64,000 bases of DNA from an uncultured bacterium (GCA_905214725.1 CAJMNH010000007.1:1-64000), one strand, 5' to 3'. Counted from the stretch's first letter, positions 24,763 to 33,900 are shown. The notes: generated from the sequence alone by a model not told the origin. Numbers and translations are program-made.

Positions 24763-26249
24763 GCGGAACAGCGTTTTGCGTTTCGCGCCTCCTCTTCCCG
24801 CCTGCGCTCTTCGGCCAGTTCCCGATCGTAACCCGGCGCAAGGAAGATGAAGGACATGCTCATATACATAATGACGCCCGTGGGAATCTGCCCGAAAATC
24901 TCATTGGCGTAGGAGGCGACGACGATGCCCGCAATACCGGCCAGAAGTCCCGCCGTAAGCCCCCGCAGTCGCTTATCTTTCAGCCGGAAGAAGATCAGCC
25001 AAGCTCCCCTGCCGAGAATGTAGAGCAGAATGAAGATGTGCAGCAACAGGCCCACAATGCCCGTCTCGACCCACACCATCACAAACCACGAATCGGTGGG
25101 TATCTGTGCAATCTCGGAATGGGGATTGTGCTGCAACGCCTTGCCGCCACCCATACCCAGACCCGCGCCGAACGGTTTGTCGGCCATCAATACGCGCAGT
25201 TTTTTTTGGTTCTCGAGCCGCAGCTGATAGGAAGGGTCGTTGCGGTTGAAGGCGCTTCGGGCCCGTCGGATCAGGGCGTTCCCCTGCCCGATATACGTAT
25301 AATTCAGGAAGACGAAGGCCGCGACAAGCAGCAGTACGCCGCCGACGGCGACTTTCGCGTGCCGCGACAGAAAGATGAAGACGGCGAATCCGGTAAAAGG
25401 AACGGCCAATGCGCTGCGCGTACCGGAAATCAACATGCCGTAACAAGCGGCTACCGCAACGAAATAGAACCACCAACGCGTCCATTTGCTCTTCGCATAG
25501 ACGCCCGAAACGGCGAACACCACCATCGACAGTCCCATGCTGGCGCCGAAATTGGCGGCGTCGCTGAAAATCGAGAAGTAACGCGCGCCGGAATGGATGA
25601 TATGCGTCGTACGACCGCCCAAGACGAACAGCCAGTAGTTCTCGGCGGCATCGAACCCGATGAATTTCTGAATGCACGCCTTGCCGACGGCCACCATCGT
25701 GAGCATCGACCAGATCACCAGCATGTATTGCAGGTGTTTGAAACGGGTGAAAACGATCTGCGAGAGTACGACGACCGCCAGAAACACAAACGCATAGGAA
25801 CGGATCGACGAAGCCCATGCCGACACCGACCCCGAATTCGGATTGAACAGTTCGAGACAGCAATAGATCGTCCAGATAAGCGCCGCGAGCGTCAGGCCGC
25901 TCTTGGCGCGGCTCCACTCGACGGTACTGTACATCGACTTGACGATGAGCGTGAAGAGACTGAAGAGAATCATCACGTCGAGAATCGTACCCAACGGAAG
26001 ATTGTAGAAATATTTACTCAACCCCATGATGAGGTAGTTGCCGACAAAGAGCCCCAGCATCGTCCACGCCGGATTGTTGATCGCATAGAAACCCATGCAC
26101 AGCACGGCCGGCAGCACTCCCAGCGCCAGTCCGGCATAGCCGAACATCGCCGTGCCGTACCCGATACCCGCCAATCCGAGCACGAGTACGAGCATGACGA
26201 CCAGTTTACCCGGTTCCCTGCGGATACGTCCCTCCTCCAGCGTCTCCAT
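24759..26249 (-). CDS. O-antigen ligase/polymerase-like membrane protein
   Basis: The 496-residue protein has about 11-12 membrane segments and a large periplasmic loop around residues 330-400 containing RARSAFNRNDPSYQLRLEN, GAGLGMGGG and PTDSWFVMVWVETGIVG. This is the pattern of the Wzy_C/O-antigen ligase family, and the loop carries the Arg and His residues used in catalysis. In a Wzx/Wzz locus it most probably polymerises repeat units in the periplasm. The C-terminus is a short charged helix (EERRREEEARNAKR). It overlaps the next gene by four bases. Confidence 0.88.
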   Translation of the reverse strand: METLEEGRIRREPGKLVVMLVLVLGLAGIGYGTAMFGYAGLALGVLPAVLCMGFYAINNPAWTMLGLFVGNYLIMGLSKYFYNLPLGTILDVMILFSLFTLIVKSMYSTVEWSRAKSGLTLAALIWTIYCCLELFNPNSGSVSAWASSIRSYAFVFLAVVVLSQIVFTRFKHLQYMLVIWSMLTMVAVGKACIQKFIGFDAAENYWLFVLGGRTTHIIHSGARYFSIFSDAANFGASMGLSMVVFAVSGVYAKSKWTRWWFYFVAVAACYGMLISGTRSALAVPFTGFAVFIFLSRHAKVAVGGVLLLVAAFVFLNYTYIGQGNALIRRARSAFNRNDPSYQLRLENQKKLRVLMADKPFGAGLGMGGGKALQHNPHSEIAQIPTDSWFVMVWVETGIVGLLLHIFILLYILGRGAWLIFFRLKDKRLRGLTAGLLAGIAGIVVASYANEIFGQIPTGVIMYMSMSFIFLAPGYDRELAEERRREEEARNAKRCSA

Positions 26250-26275
26250 CGTTTCCTCCTCCGGTCGGCCCGAAA

Positions 26276-28450
26276 TTAATCTTCGGTTGCGGTGAATCCG
26301 AACTGGTAAATCTTGTAAGCCAGTTTACGCGCACGCGTGTAGGGCGGGAGCAGACCCGTGAAGATTTCGACCTCCTCGCGCGCCGCTTCGTTCAGATAGA
26401 GCAACAGCGGCGTCGCGGCGGACAGTTCGTACGCCTTATCGTAAAGCAGCTGGTCGGTATCCTTCCACGTACGGTTGGCGCGCGTCACCATCAGGTTGAG
26501 CGCCGCCTCGCGCAGCAAAGCTGCCGAAACCGAGCATTTCGCCAGCGGCGGATATTCGACGATGATCACATCGGCCTCCGACAACGACAATTCGCCCTCG
26601 CCCGTGCGGACGAAATCGGAGAGCGAACCGGCCAACAGGAACTCCTTGCTGTTGATATCGAAATCTTTGTTCCACGTAACGTAACGGACTTTGATTCCCG
26701 TCTGAGCCAGATGCTCCGCGAGACGCGAGGCGAGGAAACTCTTGCCGTCGCCGCCCTCGGTGCTCAGCACATTGAGGACGTTGGGTCCGCCGGGGCGGAA
26801 ATAGTCGACCACGGCGTTGCTCAGGTATTGGGTGGCGATCTGCTGGTACTGCTTCTGATAGCGCCGCGCGCCCAGACCGGGCCGTGCAGGGAAGGCGCCG
26901 AGCACCTTGCCGCCGGTGATCCGCTCTGTACGGATCTTGTTGCGCAACGTGCGGTCGAGCATCTCCAAAAGGATGAAAAACGCCAGAATGAAGAAAGCCG
27001 AAATCAATGCGGCCGCTACGACCATGATCTTGCGTTTGGTCGGCTCGGCGGAAATCGGCAGCACGGGCGGATTGATCACCTTGAGCGTTGCCGAACTCAT
27101 CTGCAACCCCTTCTGCCGGAGGCGCGCCTCGTTGAGCGCCTGCAGAATGGAGAGGTAGGACTGCTCCAGAAAGCCGATATTGCGCTCCTTGCGTTTGAGC
27201 GTCGATCCGATGGGAGAGAAGTGCCCGTACTGCTTGTCCAACTCGCGTTTGCGCTCGACCATCACATTCAATTCGGCTCTGGACTTCGCGTTGAGCAACA
27301 CGGCGTCGAGCCACTGCTGGACGATCGAATTGGTCGAAAGCCCCTCCTTGGTATATTGCTGGGAACTGATCTGCGAGATCGTGCCGGCCAACTCCTGGCT
27401 CTGCAGGTCGAGCAGTTGTTTGAGGTGATCGACCTGCGGATTCTGCCGCCGCACAGAATCGGCCTCGAAGGCTTCCGAAGCGGCGATACGTGAATAGAGG
27501 TTCGAAATTTCCTGCAACTTCTGCACGAAAATAGCGTTGTTGCGGAAAGTTTTCAACCCATCGATCTTTCCTTCGATCGTCTCGATAAGTTGCTGCGAAC
27601 CGTCGCGGGCAAGCAGGATATCCTGAAAACGCAATTCGAAATCACGTTCGAGCGCCGCGATGTGCTTGGTCTGTTCGCCGTAGTTGATCACTCGGTTTTC
27701 GACATTGTAGCGCGTAAGCGAATCCTCCACCGATCGCAACTCGCCGCCGACGCGCGCCAGTTCGGATTCGAAGTAGGCGATCACGTTGTTGATTTCGCCG
27801 AAACGCAGCAGTTTGTACTGCTTGACGAACTCGTCGTTGAGCAGCACCAGCGTGTTGTAGGTGATCCCCGGATCGTCGTTCGTGTAGGTAATCTCGAGCA
27901 TGTCGCTGTTGTTCAGCCGTTTCACCTTGATCTGGCTCAATGCCTCATAACTGTAATGGCGATGCTTCCAGCGGAAAATTCCGTACACATGGTTGTCGTG
28001 GTCGGCCCGCTCGTACTCGAGCAGATTGTGCAGCGTGACCGAATCGGACTTCCGATCGATGAGCGCCTTGACATCGGGCGGGGTACGGCGCATGAGCGAA
28101 CGATAGTTCGACGCAAGGATATAACTGTTGTCTTCCTCCTCCTCGCCATGGACGAGATCCTGCGCGTAGAGACGCATCGAGACGTCGTGCAGCGTAGCCT
28201 CCGACGTAATGATGTTCATCAGGTTGTCCATCGCGTTGTTGATGACGTTCCAGTCCTGATGCGTCGTACCGGCTACCGTATTGATGTCGTAACCCGACAC
28301 GATGCCGGTGTAAATGGTCGAAGTGACCGTATAGCGGCTCGGGCGCTGCCCCATCTTGAAATAGACCAACAGGGCCACCAGCAGCGGACCGATGATGAGC
28401 CAGTAGCGGATGCGCCAGACAAAACGGATGATATAGATCAACGAATTCAT
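26276..28450 (-). CDS. Wzz/PCP-2a chain-length protein with degenerate tyrosine-kinase domain
   Basis: The 724-residue protein starts with a membrane helix (~14-31), then a periplasmic Wzz domain with long coiled coils (about 205-460), a proline-containing second membrane segment (PISAEPTKRK before ~485-510) and a cytoplasmic domain. That domain keeps a P-loop-like STEGGDGKSFLA (about 565-577). The Walker A' strand that should hold catalytic Asp residues reads VRYVTWNKDFD, and Walker B is VIIVEYPPL. A long C-terminal tyrosine cluster is missing (only a few Tyr near the end). It should set polysaccharide chain length with the polymerase and may not be an active kinase. Confidence 0.85.
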   Translation of the reverse strand: MNSLIYIIRFVWRIRYWLIIGPLLVALLVYFKMGQRPSRYTVTSTIYTGIVSGYDINTVAGTTHQDWNVINNAMDNLMNIITSEATLHDVSMRLYAQDLVHGEEEEDNSYILASNYRSLMRRTPPDVKALIDRKSDSVTLHNLLEYERADHDNHVYGIFRWKHRHYSYEALSQIKVKRLNNSDMLEITYTNDDPGITYNTLVLLNDEFVKQYKLLRFGEINNVIAYFESELARVGGELRSVEDSLTRYNVENRVINYGEQTKHIAALERDFELRFQDILLARDGSQQLIETIEGKIDGLKTFRNNAIFVQKLQEISNLYSRIAASEAFEADSVRRQNPQVDHLKQLLDLQSQELAGTISQISSQQYTKEGLSTNSIVQQWLDAVLLNAKSRAELNVMVERKRELDKQYGHFSPIGSTLKRKERNIGFLEQSYLSILQALNEARLRQKGLQMSSATLKVINPPVLPISAEPTKRKIMVVAAALISAFFILAFFILLEMLDRTLRNKIRTERITGGKVLGAFPARPGLGARRYQKQYQQIATQYLSNAVVDYFRPGGPNVLNVLSTEGGDGKSFLASRLAEHLAQTGIKVRYVTWNKDFDINSKEFLLAGSLSDFVRTGEGELSLSEADVIIVEYPPLAKCSVSAALLREAALNLMVTRANRTWKDTDQLLYDKAYELSAATPLLLYLNEAAREEVEIFTGLLPPYTRARKLAYKIYQFGFTATED

Positions 28451-28455
28451 AGACG

Positions 28456-29220
28456 TTATTTTCGGTTGATGATTTGTGTATGCGTGAGAACTTCGAGACG
28501 CAGCAGCGAATTGGTCAGCTCGGCGCGCGTCTCTTCATATTCACGGATGGCGACATTCTGAATATTGCGCTGGCGGCTCAGCGTCTGTGCGTCGAGAGCC
28601 CCGTTGATGAAATCCGCCTCCGAAACCTTGTACTGCGCTTTGGCCGTGACCAACGCTTCGGTAACGCTCTGAAGCATCGAGAGATTCTGCACGGCCGACG
28701 TATAGGCGTCGATGATCTTGAGACTCAGGTCGTCGTACCAGCGATCCACCTCGAACTGGATGCTGTTGATCCGTTCCTTCTGACGTTTGATGCGGTTGCT
28801 GCGGTTGAAAATCTCATCCAGCGGAACGGAAAGCGAGACGCCGACATTCCACCAACTCTGCTCTCGGTTGGAAAATTGGGGGATGGTCGGATCGAGGACA
28901 ACATCGTTGTAGGTGTTGTTCATTCCGTAGTTGTAGTTGGCATTGAGCTTGATGTATTTGAGCCAGTTGCGGCGGATCGTCCTCAGTTCGCGCTCCTCCT
29001 GCAATTTGTTGGACGCGTAGAACGAGACCTGCGGACTGTTCCGAGCGTTTTCGAGCAATACATGCAGCGGCGGCAACTTCAGATCCAGATACTCTTCGGG
29101 CGAGAGCTGCCGGAACAGGTCGTAACGATCCCCGAAGTTCAATGCCGCGGAATCGGGTTCCTGTGCCGTTGCCGAAAGCAGACAGCACAGGCCCAACAGG
29201 GTCAAAATCGAATATTTCAT
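28456..29220 (-). CDS. Short TolC-family-like outer-membrane/periplasmic protein
   Basis: The 254-residue protein has a signal peptide (ILTLLGLCCLLSATAQ) and then TolC-like helical stretches. LHVLLENARNSPQVSFYASNK matches the start of outer-membrane efflux repeats, and the mid-section WWNVGVSLSVPLDEIF matches their beta-hairpin. Heptad-rich helices follow (VTEALVTAKAQYKVSEADFINGALDAQ). At about half the normal TolC length, with a single repeat, it may form multimers or be an export accessory. It sits between the sugar transferase and Wzz and is conserved in position in Bacteroidetes exopolysaccharide loci (general knowledge). The 25-base gap upstream contains AAACACACACGACACAAG just before the ATG. 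Confidence 0.75.
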   Translation of the reverse strand: MKYSILTLLGLCCLLSATAQEPDSAALNFGDRYDLFRQLSPEEYLDLKLPPLHVLLENARNSPQVSFYASNKLQEERELRTIRRNWLKYIKLNANYNYGMNNTYNDVVLDPTIPQFSNREQSWWNVGVSLSVPLDEIFNRSNRIKRQKERINSIQFEVDRWYDDLSLKIIDAYTSAVQNLSMLQSVTEALVTAKAQYKVSEADFINGALDAQTLSRQRNIQNVAIREYEETRAELTNSLLRLEVLTHTQIINRK

Positions 29221-29245
29221 ATCTTGTGTCGTGTGTGTTTCTTAT

Positions 29246-30406
29246 CTACACGTTCTCCTTCTGGACGAACGCGCCGAAAGTACGCAGAATAATCTTCAGG
29301 TCGAGCCACGGAGACATCGTCTGCGCATAACGGATATCGAGCATCTTGCGCTCCTCGGGAGAGAGGCTTCCCGCACTGCCGCGCTTTTCGACCTGCCACA
29401 ACCCCGTAAGTCCCGAAGGACACAGGAAGCGGTCGATATACTCGTCGCTGGTGAGGCGTTCGGCCTCGTAAAGAGGCAGCGGCCGGTTGCCTACCACCGA
29501 CATGTCGCCCTTGAGAATATTGATCAGTTGGGGCAGCTCGTCGATGCTGTACTTACGGATGAAACGCCCCACGCGGGTCACGCGCGGATCGTTCTCCAGC
29601 TTGACGAACGCTTGCTCCTGCTGCTGCTCCTGCTGTTGCAGATGCATCTGTTCGGGAATGATGAAGTCATCCGAAACGAGCATTCCCTGTCCGATCTCGG
29701 GCAGCGCCTCCTCCACGGCCGAAGCATCGATACCGACACGTTCCCGTTCATCGGCGGCAACCGTCCCGTACTGATTCAACTGAGCGTACTTCTTCAATTT
29801 CCGGTCCGCATCGGTCCGCATCGACCGGAACTTCAGAAAATCGAAAATCCGGTAATTGGTTCCCACCCGTTTCGACCGGTAAATCACAGGGCCGGGACTG
29901 TCGAGCCGGATCGCCGCCATCGTGAGCAGCAGCAGCGGCGAGAGCACGACGAGCGCCAGCGACGAAGCGACGATATCGAACGTCCGCTTCCAAAGCGGCA
30001 TCTTGAAAGGACGAAATTCGTCGTTTTTCATCACCGGCTGGTACTTGAACGCATAGTTGCGCAAAAAACGGACGGTCTGCCAGAACTCCTTTTCACCCAC
30101 CGTCGGCTGCAACGCACAATTGACGCCCGCCTGCAGATAGGCTTTCCGGTCGGCGGGCTCGAGCCCGTGCGTGAGCAGGACAATTCCGCTCGAGGGAAAC
30201 AGTGAACGCAGCAGACGGATATTGGTCATATCGTGTTCCGTCTCGCGCCGCTCGAAAAGGAAGATCAGCGGCTTATCGACCGAATGCAACATGCTGATTG
30301 CCGCAGCGACGCTCGGAACCACCTGCAACCGCCCTTGTGCCAATCCTTTGAAATGATCGACATAACGGCATCGGCCCGATTTGATATAGATGATTCCCTC
30401 CTCCAA
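29246..30406 (-). CDS. Initiating polyprenyl-phosphate sugar transferase with N-terminal receiver-like domain
   Basis: The 386-residue protein begins at a TTG (30406) seven bases after the receiver gene; no in-frame ATG precedes it. Residues 1-125 have a receiver-like alternation of strands and helices but lack the phospho-acceptor and switch lysine (FLFERRE and ALQPT). From ~133 it is a bacterial sugar transferase with PLWKRTFDIVASSLALVVLSP as membrane re-entrant helix, SPGPVIYRSKRVG and DFLKFRSM. DELPQLINILKGDMSVVGNRP and SGLTGLWQV complete it. It starts the repeat unit by moving sugar 1-phosphate to undecaprenyl phosphate. A glutamine-rich insert (residues ~255-268, from CAG/CTG-rich DNA) is unusual. 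Confidence 0.9.
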   Translation of the reverse strand: MEEGIIYIKSGRCRYVDHFKGLAQGRLQVVPSVAAAISMLHSVDKPLIFLFERRETEHDMTNIRLLRSLFPSSGIVLLTHGLEPADRKAYLQAGVNCALQPTVGEKEFWQTVRFLRNYAFKYQPVMKNDEFRPFKMPLWKRTFDIVASSLALVVLSPLLLLTMAAIRLDSPGPVIYRSKRVGTNYRIFDFLKFRSMRTDADRKLKKYAQLNQYGTVAADERERVGIDASAVEEALPEIGQGMLVSDDFIIPEQMHLQQQEQQQEQAFVKLENDPRVTRVGRFIRKYSIDELPQLINILKGDMSVVGNRPLPLYEAERLTSDEYIDRFLCPSGLTGLWQVEKRGSAGSLSPEERKMLDIRYAQTMSPWLDLKIILRTFGAFVQKENV

Positions 30407-30413
30407 ATCCAGA

Positions 30414-30782
30414 TTATTTCAGAATTTTCTCGATGCGGATCTTCAATTCCATCGGATTGAACGGTTTGACAATGTAATCCGCAGCTCCCTCCTCCAGCAG
30501 CCGGATTCGCTCCGTCGTACTGTCCTCGCTCGAAAGCATGACCACGTGAATATCCTTGTACAATTCGTTCGTCTTGATCGTACGAAGAAACTCGTCGCCC
30601 CGCATTTCGGGCATGCGGATATCCGAAATGATCAGATCGGGCAGGGTGCCGCCCTGCATTAACTGCAATGCTTTGAGGGGATTGTCGAAATACAAGCACT
30701 CGTACTCCTTATTGAGGTAAAACGAAATGATCTTGCCGATCGTATCCTTGTCATCGACAATGAATATCATTTTCTTCTCCAT
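30414..30782 (-). CDS. Single-domain response regulator heading the exopolysaccharide operon
   Basis: The 122-residue protein is a complete receiver with FIVDDKD, LIISDIRMPEMRGDEF (phospho-acceptor Asp about 54), the switch Ser in VMLSSEDS and VKPFNP with the conserved Lys. It has no output domain. As first gene of the operon, just before a sugar transferase with a receiver-like domain of its own, it may control transferase activity by protein contact. It could equally be a phosphate sink for the kinases nearby. The first claim is inference. Confidence 0.9.
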   Translation of the reverse strand: MEKKMIFIVDDKDTIGKIISFYLNKEYECLYFDNPLKALQLMQGGTLPDLIISDIRMPEMRGDEFLRTIKTNELYKDIHVVMLSSEDSTTERIRLLEEGAADYIVKPFNPMELKIRIEKILK

Positions 30783-31131
30783 AACTTAAAACTTATGCAC
30801 AATATATCACGCTCGCCCGTCGGGAAACAATCCGGTAACAGGTTGTAAACCAACGCTCCATCAGACGATACGGGACGATCGCGATCCTTTACATCGAATT
30901 ACGCAGTAAAGATAAAAAAATAAATCGGGATTCCGGCTATTCCCCAATCCGTTTTTTCAAACCGCAAACAGATCCCGCCGCAGATGAAACCTCTTTTTCG
31001 CGCATTCCCGACCGGCAAATGTAAAAAAAGAGACCGAATCAACATCCGTTTCATAAAAATTTGATATTTTTGTGAAAATTTACGATACAGATTCGTGCCG
31101 TCCAGAAGGAGGCGCGGAGATCTTCCCGAAT
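30783..31131. other. Divergent promoter region
   Basis: This region holds no gene. On the plus strand TATTTTTG (31065-31072) is a good -7 box for the receiver gene at 31132. On the minus strand TACATTTG (31016-31023) could drive the exopolysaccharide operon with a ~230-base leader; its TTG box is only 16 bases upstream. A weaker TATCTTTA lies near 30907-30914 on the minus strand. Confidence 0.5.
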
Positions 31132-31782
31132 ATGAAAATTATTCCGACACTCATAGTAATCGTCGTCGCCGTAGTGGTGGCAATTGCGATTCGGATTTTC
31201 CTCCAACGCAACGGAGCCAATTCGAAAACGGAAAACCCGAACCCTTCTCCCGTGAAACCGGACGACGAACCGGAAACACACACGGCAAAGCCATCGGAAG
31301 AGCCCAAAACGACATCCCCGCCGACAGAACCGCCGGTTCCGGCAGCCGAGGCCGAGCAACCTGCGACAGTCGTTTCCTCCGCACCCCGTGTGGCGCCGGA
31401 CGGTAAACCCTTGATTCTCGTAGCCGAAGACAATCCGAGCAACTACAAGTTGGTGGAGGTGCTGCTGCGCAACGATTATTCCCTGCTCCATGCCGAAAAC
31501 GGAGTGGAGGCGATCGCCCTCTTCCGCGAACACCGGCCCGCGCTGATCCTGATGGATATCAGCATGCCGGAGATGGACGGTTACGAAGCGCTGCAAGGCG
31601 TCCGAAGCCTCGACACGACAGTCCCTGTAATCGCCCTGACGGCTTATGCGTTCGAAACGGACAAGCAGAAGATGAAAGCCTGCGGATTCAACAGCAGTCT
31701 GGCAAAGCCCCTTAATGCCCGGGAATTGAAGCAGACGATCCGCCGCGAATTGGGATTGGACGAAACCCAAACGGACCGTTAA
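31132..31782 (+). CDS. Membrane-tethered receiver protein
   Basis: The 216-residue protein starts at the ATG at 31132. A GTG at 31072 would extend it by 20 residues but coincides with the -7 promoter box, so it is rejected. Residues 1-23 are one membrane helix (IIPTLIVIVVAVVVAIAIRIF), followed by a ~75-residue Pro/Thr/Glu-rich linker and a receiver from ~96. The receiver has LVAEDNPSNY, ALILMDISMPEMDG with the phospho-acceptor, ALTAYAF and the switch Lys in SLAKPL. There is no output domain. The receiver closely resembles the C-terminal one of the hybrid kinase at 7968. It is 27 bases upstream of a membrane kinase that lacks a receiver. Confidence 0.85.
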   Translation: MKIIPTLIVIVVAVVVAIAIRIFLQRNGANSKTENPNPSPVKPDDEPETHTAKPSEEPKTTSPPTEPPVPAAEAEQPATVVSSAPRVAPDGKPLILVAEDNPSNYKLVEVLLRNDYSLLHAENGVEAIALFREHRPALILMDISMPEMDGYEALQGVRSLDTTVPVIALTAYAFETDKQKMKACGFNSSLAKPLNARELKQTIRRELGLDETQTDR

Positions 31783-31809
31783 CGCCGGAAAACGAGTAAA
31801 ACCGAAGAG

Positions 31810-33759
31810 ATGATTCGATTGAAGTACACGTTCTGCCTGCTGGTCGTCGCACTGCTGTCGCTCCCCTTGCGCGGGGCGGCATGGCATGCGAACGAAGAGG
31901 GCGTCATTCTGGTCATCTCCTCCTACAATCCCGACACGAAACGCATGTCGAGTTTTCTGTCGGTTTTCGAAAAAAAGATCGCCGCGAGCAACATCCCGTA
32001 TAACATTTACATCGAAAACCTCGAATCGAAGGGAATGACCGACGCAGCGGTCTGGGAAAAAACGGTAGCGGAGCTCATTCACCGCTATGAACAAAAGAAC
32101 CTGAAAGCCGTCGTTTTACTGGGGCAAGAGGCATGGTCGGCGTTCATGACGCTGGGTTACTTCCCGAAAAACATACTCTTCTTCGGAGGCTTCGTCAGCG
32201 CTAACGGCATTTTGCTGCCTTCCGATCCCGCGGTGATTTCGGACCACTGGGAACCTCGTTCGGTCGATTTCATCCGCATGCTCGAAAGTCTGGGGAACGG
32301 CGGCGGCCTCTTCAACAAATACGACCTCGACCGTAACATCGACCTGATTACGACGCTCTATCCGGGCGTAGAGAACATCGCCTTCGTATCGGACAACACG
32401 TACGGCGGCATCTCGCTTCAAGCGTTGGTCAAGGAGGAGATAAAACGCTACCCCGACCTGAATCTGATACTGGTGGACAGCCGCGACGGAGAGGAACAGG
32501 CCAACCGTACGATCGCCTCGCTGCCGGACAAATCGGCCATCCTGATCGGCACATGGCGTCAGGGCAGCAACGGGCAGTATTTCACGCAAAACGCCCTTTC
32601 GGAACTGGTCAGCAACAATCCGCATCTTCCCGTCTTCTCGATCACCGGAACGGGAATCGGCACGGTGGCTGCGGGCGGATTTATCCCCCAATACAACAAC
32701 GGCGCGGAGACCGTCGCACAGCAGATCATCGACGCCTCGAAAGGGTACCTTCCAAAAATCAAGGTCGAGATCGACAACGGCGAATACCGCTTCGACTCGA
32801 AGAAGCTGCGGGAGATGAAAATCTCGGAGTATTCACTGCCCAAGGGAAGCATCATCGAGGACACGGCGGCCGTCAAGCTGGAGAAATACTCCTACTACAT
32901 CGACATCCTGATCACGCTGGTGATCATACTGATTCTGCTGTTCGTCTTCCTGATCGTTATCAACGTCCGCATCCGGGCGCTCAAACGCACGCTCGAACAC
33001 CGCGAGGGCGAACTGATCGAAGCCAAAGCCCGCGCCGAGGAGTCGGACATGCTCAAATCGGCCTTCCTCGCCAATATGAGCCATGAAATCCGAACGCCGC
33101 TGAATGCCATCGTCGGCTTCTCGACGCTTATGCAGGACGCCGATCTGACCGCCGAGGAACGTTCGGAATACTCGTCGATCGTCGTCAGCAACTCGGAGAT
33201 GCTGCTTACGCTGCTCAACGACATCCTCGACATCTCGCAGCTGGAATCGGGACGGATCAAGTTCAAATATGCGATGGCGGATATCGCACAAATCTGCCAG
33301 CACGTCATCCTCACCACCTCCCACACGCGGGCCGAAGGCGTGGAGATGATCTTCAAACCGTCGTGCGACTCGTATCTGCTCTACACCGACGAGCACCGGC
33401 TGGCGCAGATTCTCATCAATCTGCTCACCAATGCAGCCAAGTTCACCGCCAAGGGGTCGATCACGCTGGCTTTCGAAGTTCAGGAGAGTCGCAAGCAGGT
33501 CGTCTTCTCGGTAACCGATACGGGAACGGGTATTCCGCTCGACAAGCAGGAAGCTGTTTTCAACCGTTTCGAGAAGATCGGCCAGAAAAAGGGAACGGGT
33601 CTCGGTCTGGCGATCTGCCGGCAGATCGCCATGATCTTCGGCGGTACGATCACACTCGACCCGACCTACACCGAGGGCGCGCGCTTCGTCTTCGTTCACC
33701 CCATTAAGAAGGCCCCTAAGGATAATCAGGAGCCCGATTTTTCGGGGGGGGGAATTTGA
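31810..33759 (+). CDS. Sensor histidine kinase with periplasmic-binding-protein sensor
   Basis: The 649-residue protein has a signal/anchor (to ~24) and a ~330-residue periplasmic domain of the ABC substrate-binding (type I) fold (VILVISSYNPDTKR, VVLLGQEAWSAF, PVFSITGTGIG). One membrane helix (~360-385), HisKA with FLANMSHEIRTPLNAIVGFS (His about 429) and HATPase with DTGTGIP and GTGLGLAI follow. It probably senses a small periplasmic ligand and passes phosphate to the membrane-tethered receiver encoded just upstream. The last codons lie in a nine-G run (33744-33752); loss of one G would lengthen the tail by about 17 residues. Confidence 0.92.
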   Translation: MIRLKYTFCLLVVALLSLPLRGAAWHANEEGVILVISSYNPDTKRMSSFLSVFEKKIAASNIPYNIYIENLESKGMTDAAVWEKTVAELIHRYEQKNLKAVVLLGQEAWSAFMTLGYFPKNILFFGGFVSANGILLPSDPAVISDHWEPRSVDFIRMLESLGNGGGLFNKYDLDRNIDLITTLYPGVENIAFVSDNTYGGISLQALVKEEIKRYPDLNLILVDSRDGEEQANRTIASLPDKSAILIGTWRQGSNGQYFTQNALSELVSNNPHLPVFSITGTGIGTVAAGGFIPQYNNGAETVAQQIIDASKGYLPKIKVEIDNGEYRFDSKKLREMKISEYSLPKGSIIEDTAAVKLEKYSYYIDILITLVIILILLFVFLIVINVRIRALKRTLEHREGELIEAKARAEESDMLKSAFLANMSHEIRTPLNAIVGFSTLMQDADLTAEERSEYSSIVVSNSEMLLTLLNDILDISQLESGRIKFKYAMADIAQICQHVILTTSHTRAEGVEMIFKPSCDSYLLYTDEHRLAQILINLLTNAAKFTAKGSITLAFEVQESRKQVVFSVTDTGTGIPLDKQEAVFNRFEKIGQKKGTGLGLAICRQIAMIFGGTITLDPTYTEGARFVFVHPIKKAPKDNQEPDFSGGGI

Positions 33760-33900
33760 GCGGTCTGACGGAAAATCACCCGAAGAAAACAATCTGACGA
33801 ACTGAATCCGACCATCGGCCGGCCTCGCACACCCCGTCCGACAGGCTCGCTTACGCAAATTCCCCGGCACGCTCCGCTTCGAATGAGTTTCACAGGCCGT

